Positions 63,095-64,000 of a stretch of DNA of 64,000 bases are shown here, piece by piece. The DNA is from Anodontia alba. Lineage: Eukaryota; Mollusca; Bivalvia; Lucinida; Lucinidae. The DNA lies in contig OZ024824.1 in the NCBI GenBank assembly GCA_964016985.1, positions 124,532,803 to 124,596,802 on the forward strand, read 5' to 3'. The position numbers and the translations under genes were made by a program. The stretch's first letter is position 1; each line of letters opens with the position of its first letter. The notes beneath the pieces are model-generated. The model was not told the DNA's origin and made no database searches. It worked only from the letters and a program-made list of their open reading frames with translations.

Positions 63095-63195
63095 CTGTTT
63101 TTGTTTTTCAGAGAAACTTAAGCTTGGCATTTTATGTGAATTGTCTGCTTAGCAGACAATTCACATGAAATGCCAAGCTATATTCTCTCTGAAAA
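63095..63195. repeat. Palindrome, family R-related
   Basis: AGAGAAACTTAAGCTTGGCATTT ... AATTGTCTGCTTAGCAGACAATT ... AAATGCCAAGCTATATTCTCTCT. The arms GCTTGGCATTTTATGTGAATT / AATTCACATGAAATGCCAAGC differ by one base. Same arm words as 1135-1268. Confidence 0.8.
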
Positions 63196-63788
63196 AAAAA
63201 AGGAATTTTATATGCTACACTTATGCTTTGTGCTTTAAGAGTTAAGCATTGCTAATGGGCATTTAAATATTAAGCTTTAAAGGAGAGGGTTAAATACTCG
63301 TTGTTCTAAAACCTTTTCTTAAGCACTGACATAATAATATCCAATTCTGTTATATCCAATGACTCCACTTTACGTACAATTCGGACACCCTAACATCAAA
63401 CCAACCATTGCCTAACATTTTAACTAACTGCATGCTGTATTTGCCTACGTTCTGAAAAGCGATCTCCCCTTAAAGGAAATAATATGCTCCCCTGGTTTAG
63501 GGGAAGAACAATTTTGCCAGAGTTACTTCCGTTGAAAGTGAATTAATTTCCCATTAAGGACGCTATTTTAGTCTTAAATAGGTCGTATTAGTGGACGCAG
63601 CTGTGACGAAAGTCATAAGCAGCAGAAATGACGTAACTAACTATCAATGAAATTATTTTTTCTAAGTATGTGTCCAACTATTTTGGTAACTGCGTATTAT
63701 CAAAAAAAAAAAAAAAATAGCTGTATTTATTATCAGTTTACTGAGCATATGGGATTGGGATTCAATCTGACAAGGATACTGATTCAGT
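63196..63788. other. Gene-free stretch
   Basis: Nothing recognised. Confidence 0.5.
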
Positions 63789-64000
63789 CATCACGAAAAC
63801 ATGCCTATATAATTTTGACCCCCTTAAACCCCACTTTTATATAGTAAAACTGGGGTTTACAGGGGTATGCATTATTTTTCTTACTTTTGTTCAAAAACAT
63901 AGATTGTGGGTACTCGTTAGAACAACCTCGCCGGGGAACCGCCTCGCTGAGGCGGTTCTAACGAGTACCCAAAATCTATGTTTTGAGCAGAAATATGAAA
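63789..64000. mobile_element. Palindromic MITE, family P copy 16, cut by window end
   Basis: CATCACGAAAACATGCCTAT and the AACCCC hairpin arm are present. The centre has a short disturbance: AACAACCTCGCCGGGG precedes AACCGCCTCGCTGAGGCGGTT. The right half continues beyond 64000. Confidence 0.85.

Overview
This is repeat-dense animal DNA: no bacterial operons, no CRISPR array, and no host gene that I can support. The repeat families look like those of bivalve molluscs: palindromic MITEs built on 'CAGTGTAGACCCTGATCAGACGCC' or 'AGACTCTGATCAGCCTGCGC' style hairpins, and tandem units built on 'ATGGCCGCCAGGGGGCGGGG'. That assignment comes from memory of such genomes and is tentative. Almost every open frame is a shadow of a poly-T tract, a minisatellite or a transposon relic, so the window is best read as layers of mobile elements and satellites inserted into one another.

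Layout. 1-4 kb: the end of a 50-bp minisatellite, several palindromic MITEs, and a complete miniature LTR element (1835-2380) flanked by a 4-bp duplication. 4-14 kb: a dispersed palindromic family (called P here, about 17 copies in the window), a tandem ~275-bp repeat, a 33-bp minisatellite (7.2-8.8 kb) and an 80-87 bp minisatellite (12.2-14 kb). 14-20 kb: further MITEs. 20.8-27.6 kb: a cluster of broken reverse-transcriptase retroelements of Penelope-like type (3' ends, RT pieces, nested copies), mostly on the minus strand. 28-36 kb: P copies and an inverted duplication. 36.2-40.1 kb: a palindrome-rich stretch followed by a decayed non-LTR retrotransposon (LINE) with ORF1, endonuclease and RT. 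40-48 kb: MITEs and a Tc1/mariner-type transposase pseudogene. 48-51 kb: a ~54-bp minisatellite split by a Penelope-like 3' fragment. 52-59 kb: a second cluster of Penelope-like relics. 59.2-62 kb: a hairpin-ended element carrying a ~165-bp tandem array. 62-64 kb: more MITE relics, with a P copy running off the end.

The most striking object is the miniature LTR retrotransposon at 1835-2380. It has two ~226-bp LTRs, an 18-nt primer binding site of tRNA-Pro type directly after the first LTR, a purine tract directly before the second, only 95 bp between the LTRs, and a 4-bp target duplication. Each LTR contains a tRNA-Lys-like sequence with A and B boxes and a downstream T6 run, that is, an apparent RNA polymerase III unit inside an LTR. 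This resembles in layout the plant Cassandra TRIMs, which carry 5S rRNA in their LTRs.

No element here appears able to move by itself. The LINE, the Penelope-like RTs and the Tc1-type transposase all carry stops, frameshifts or altered catalytic residues. Coordinates of decayed repeats are good to about 5-20 bases unless both ends are clear.
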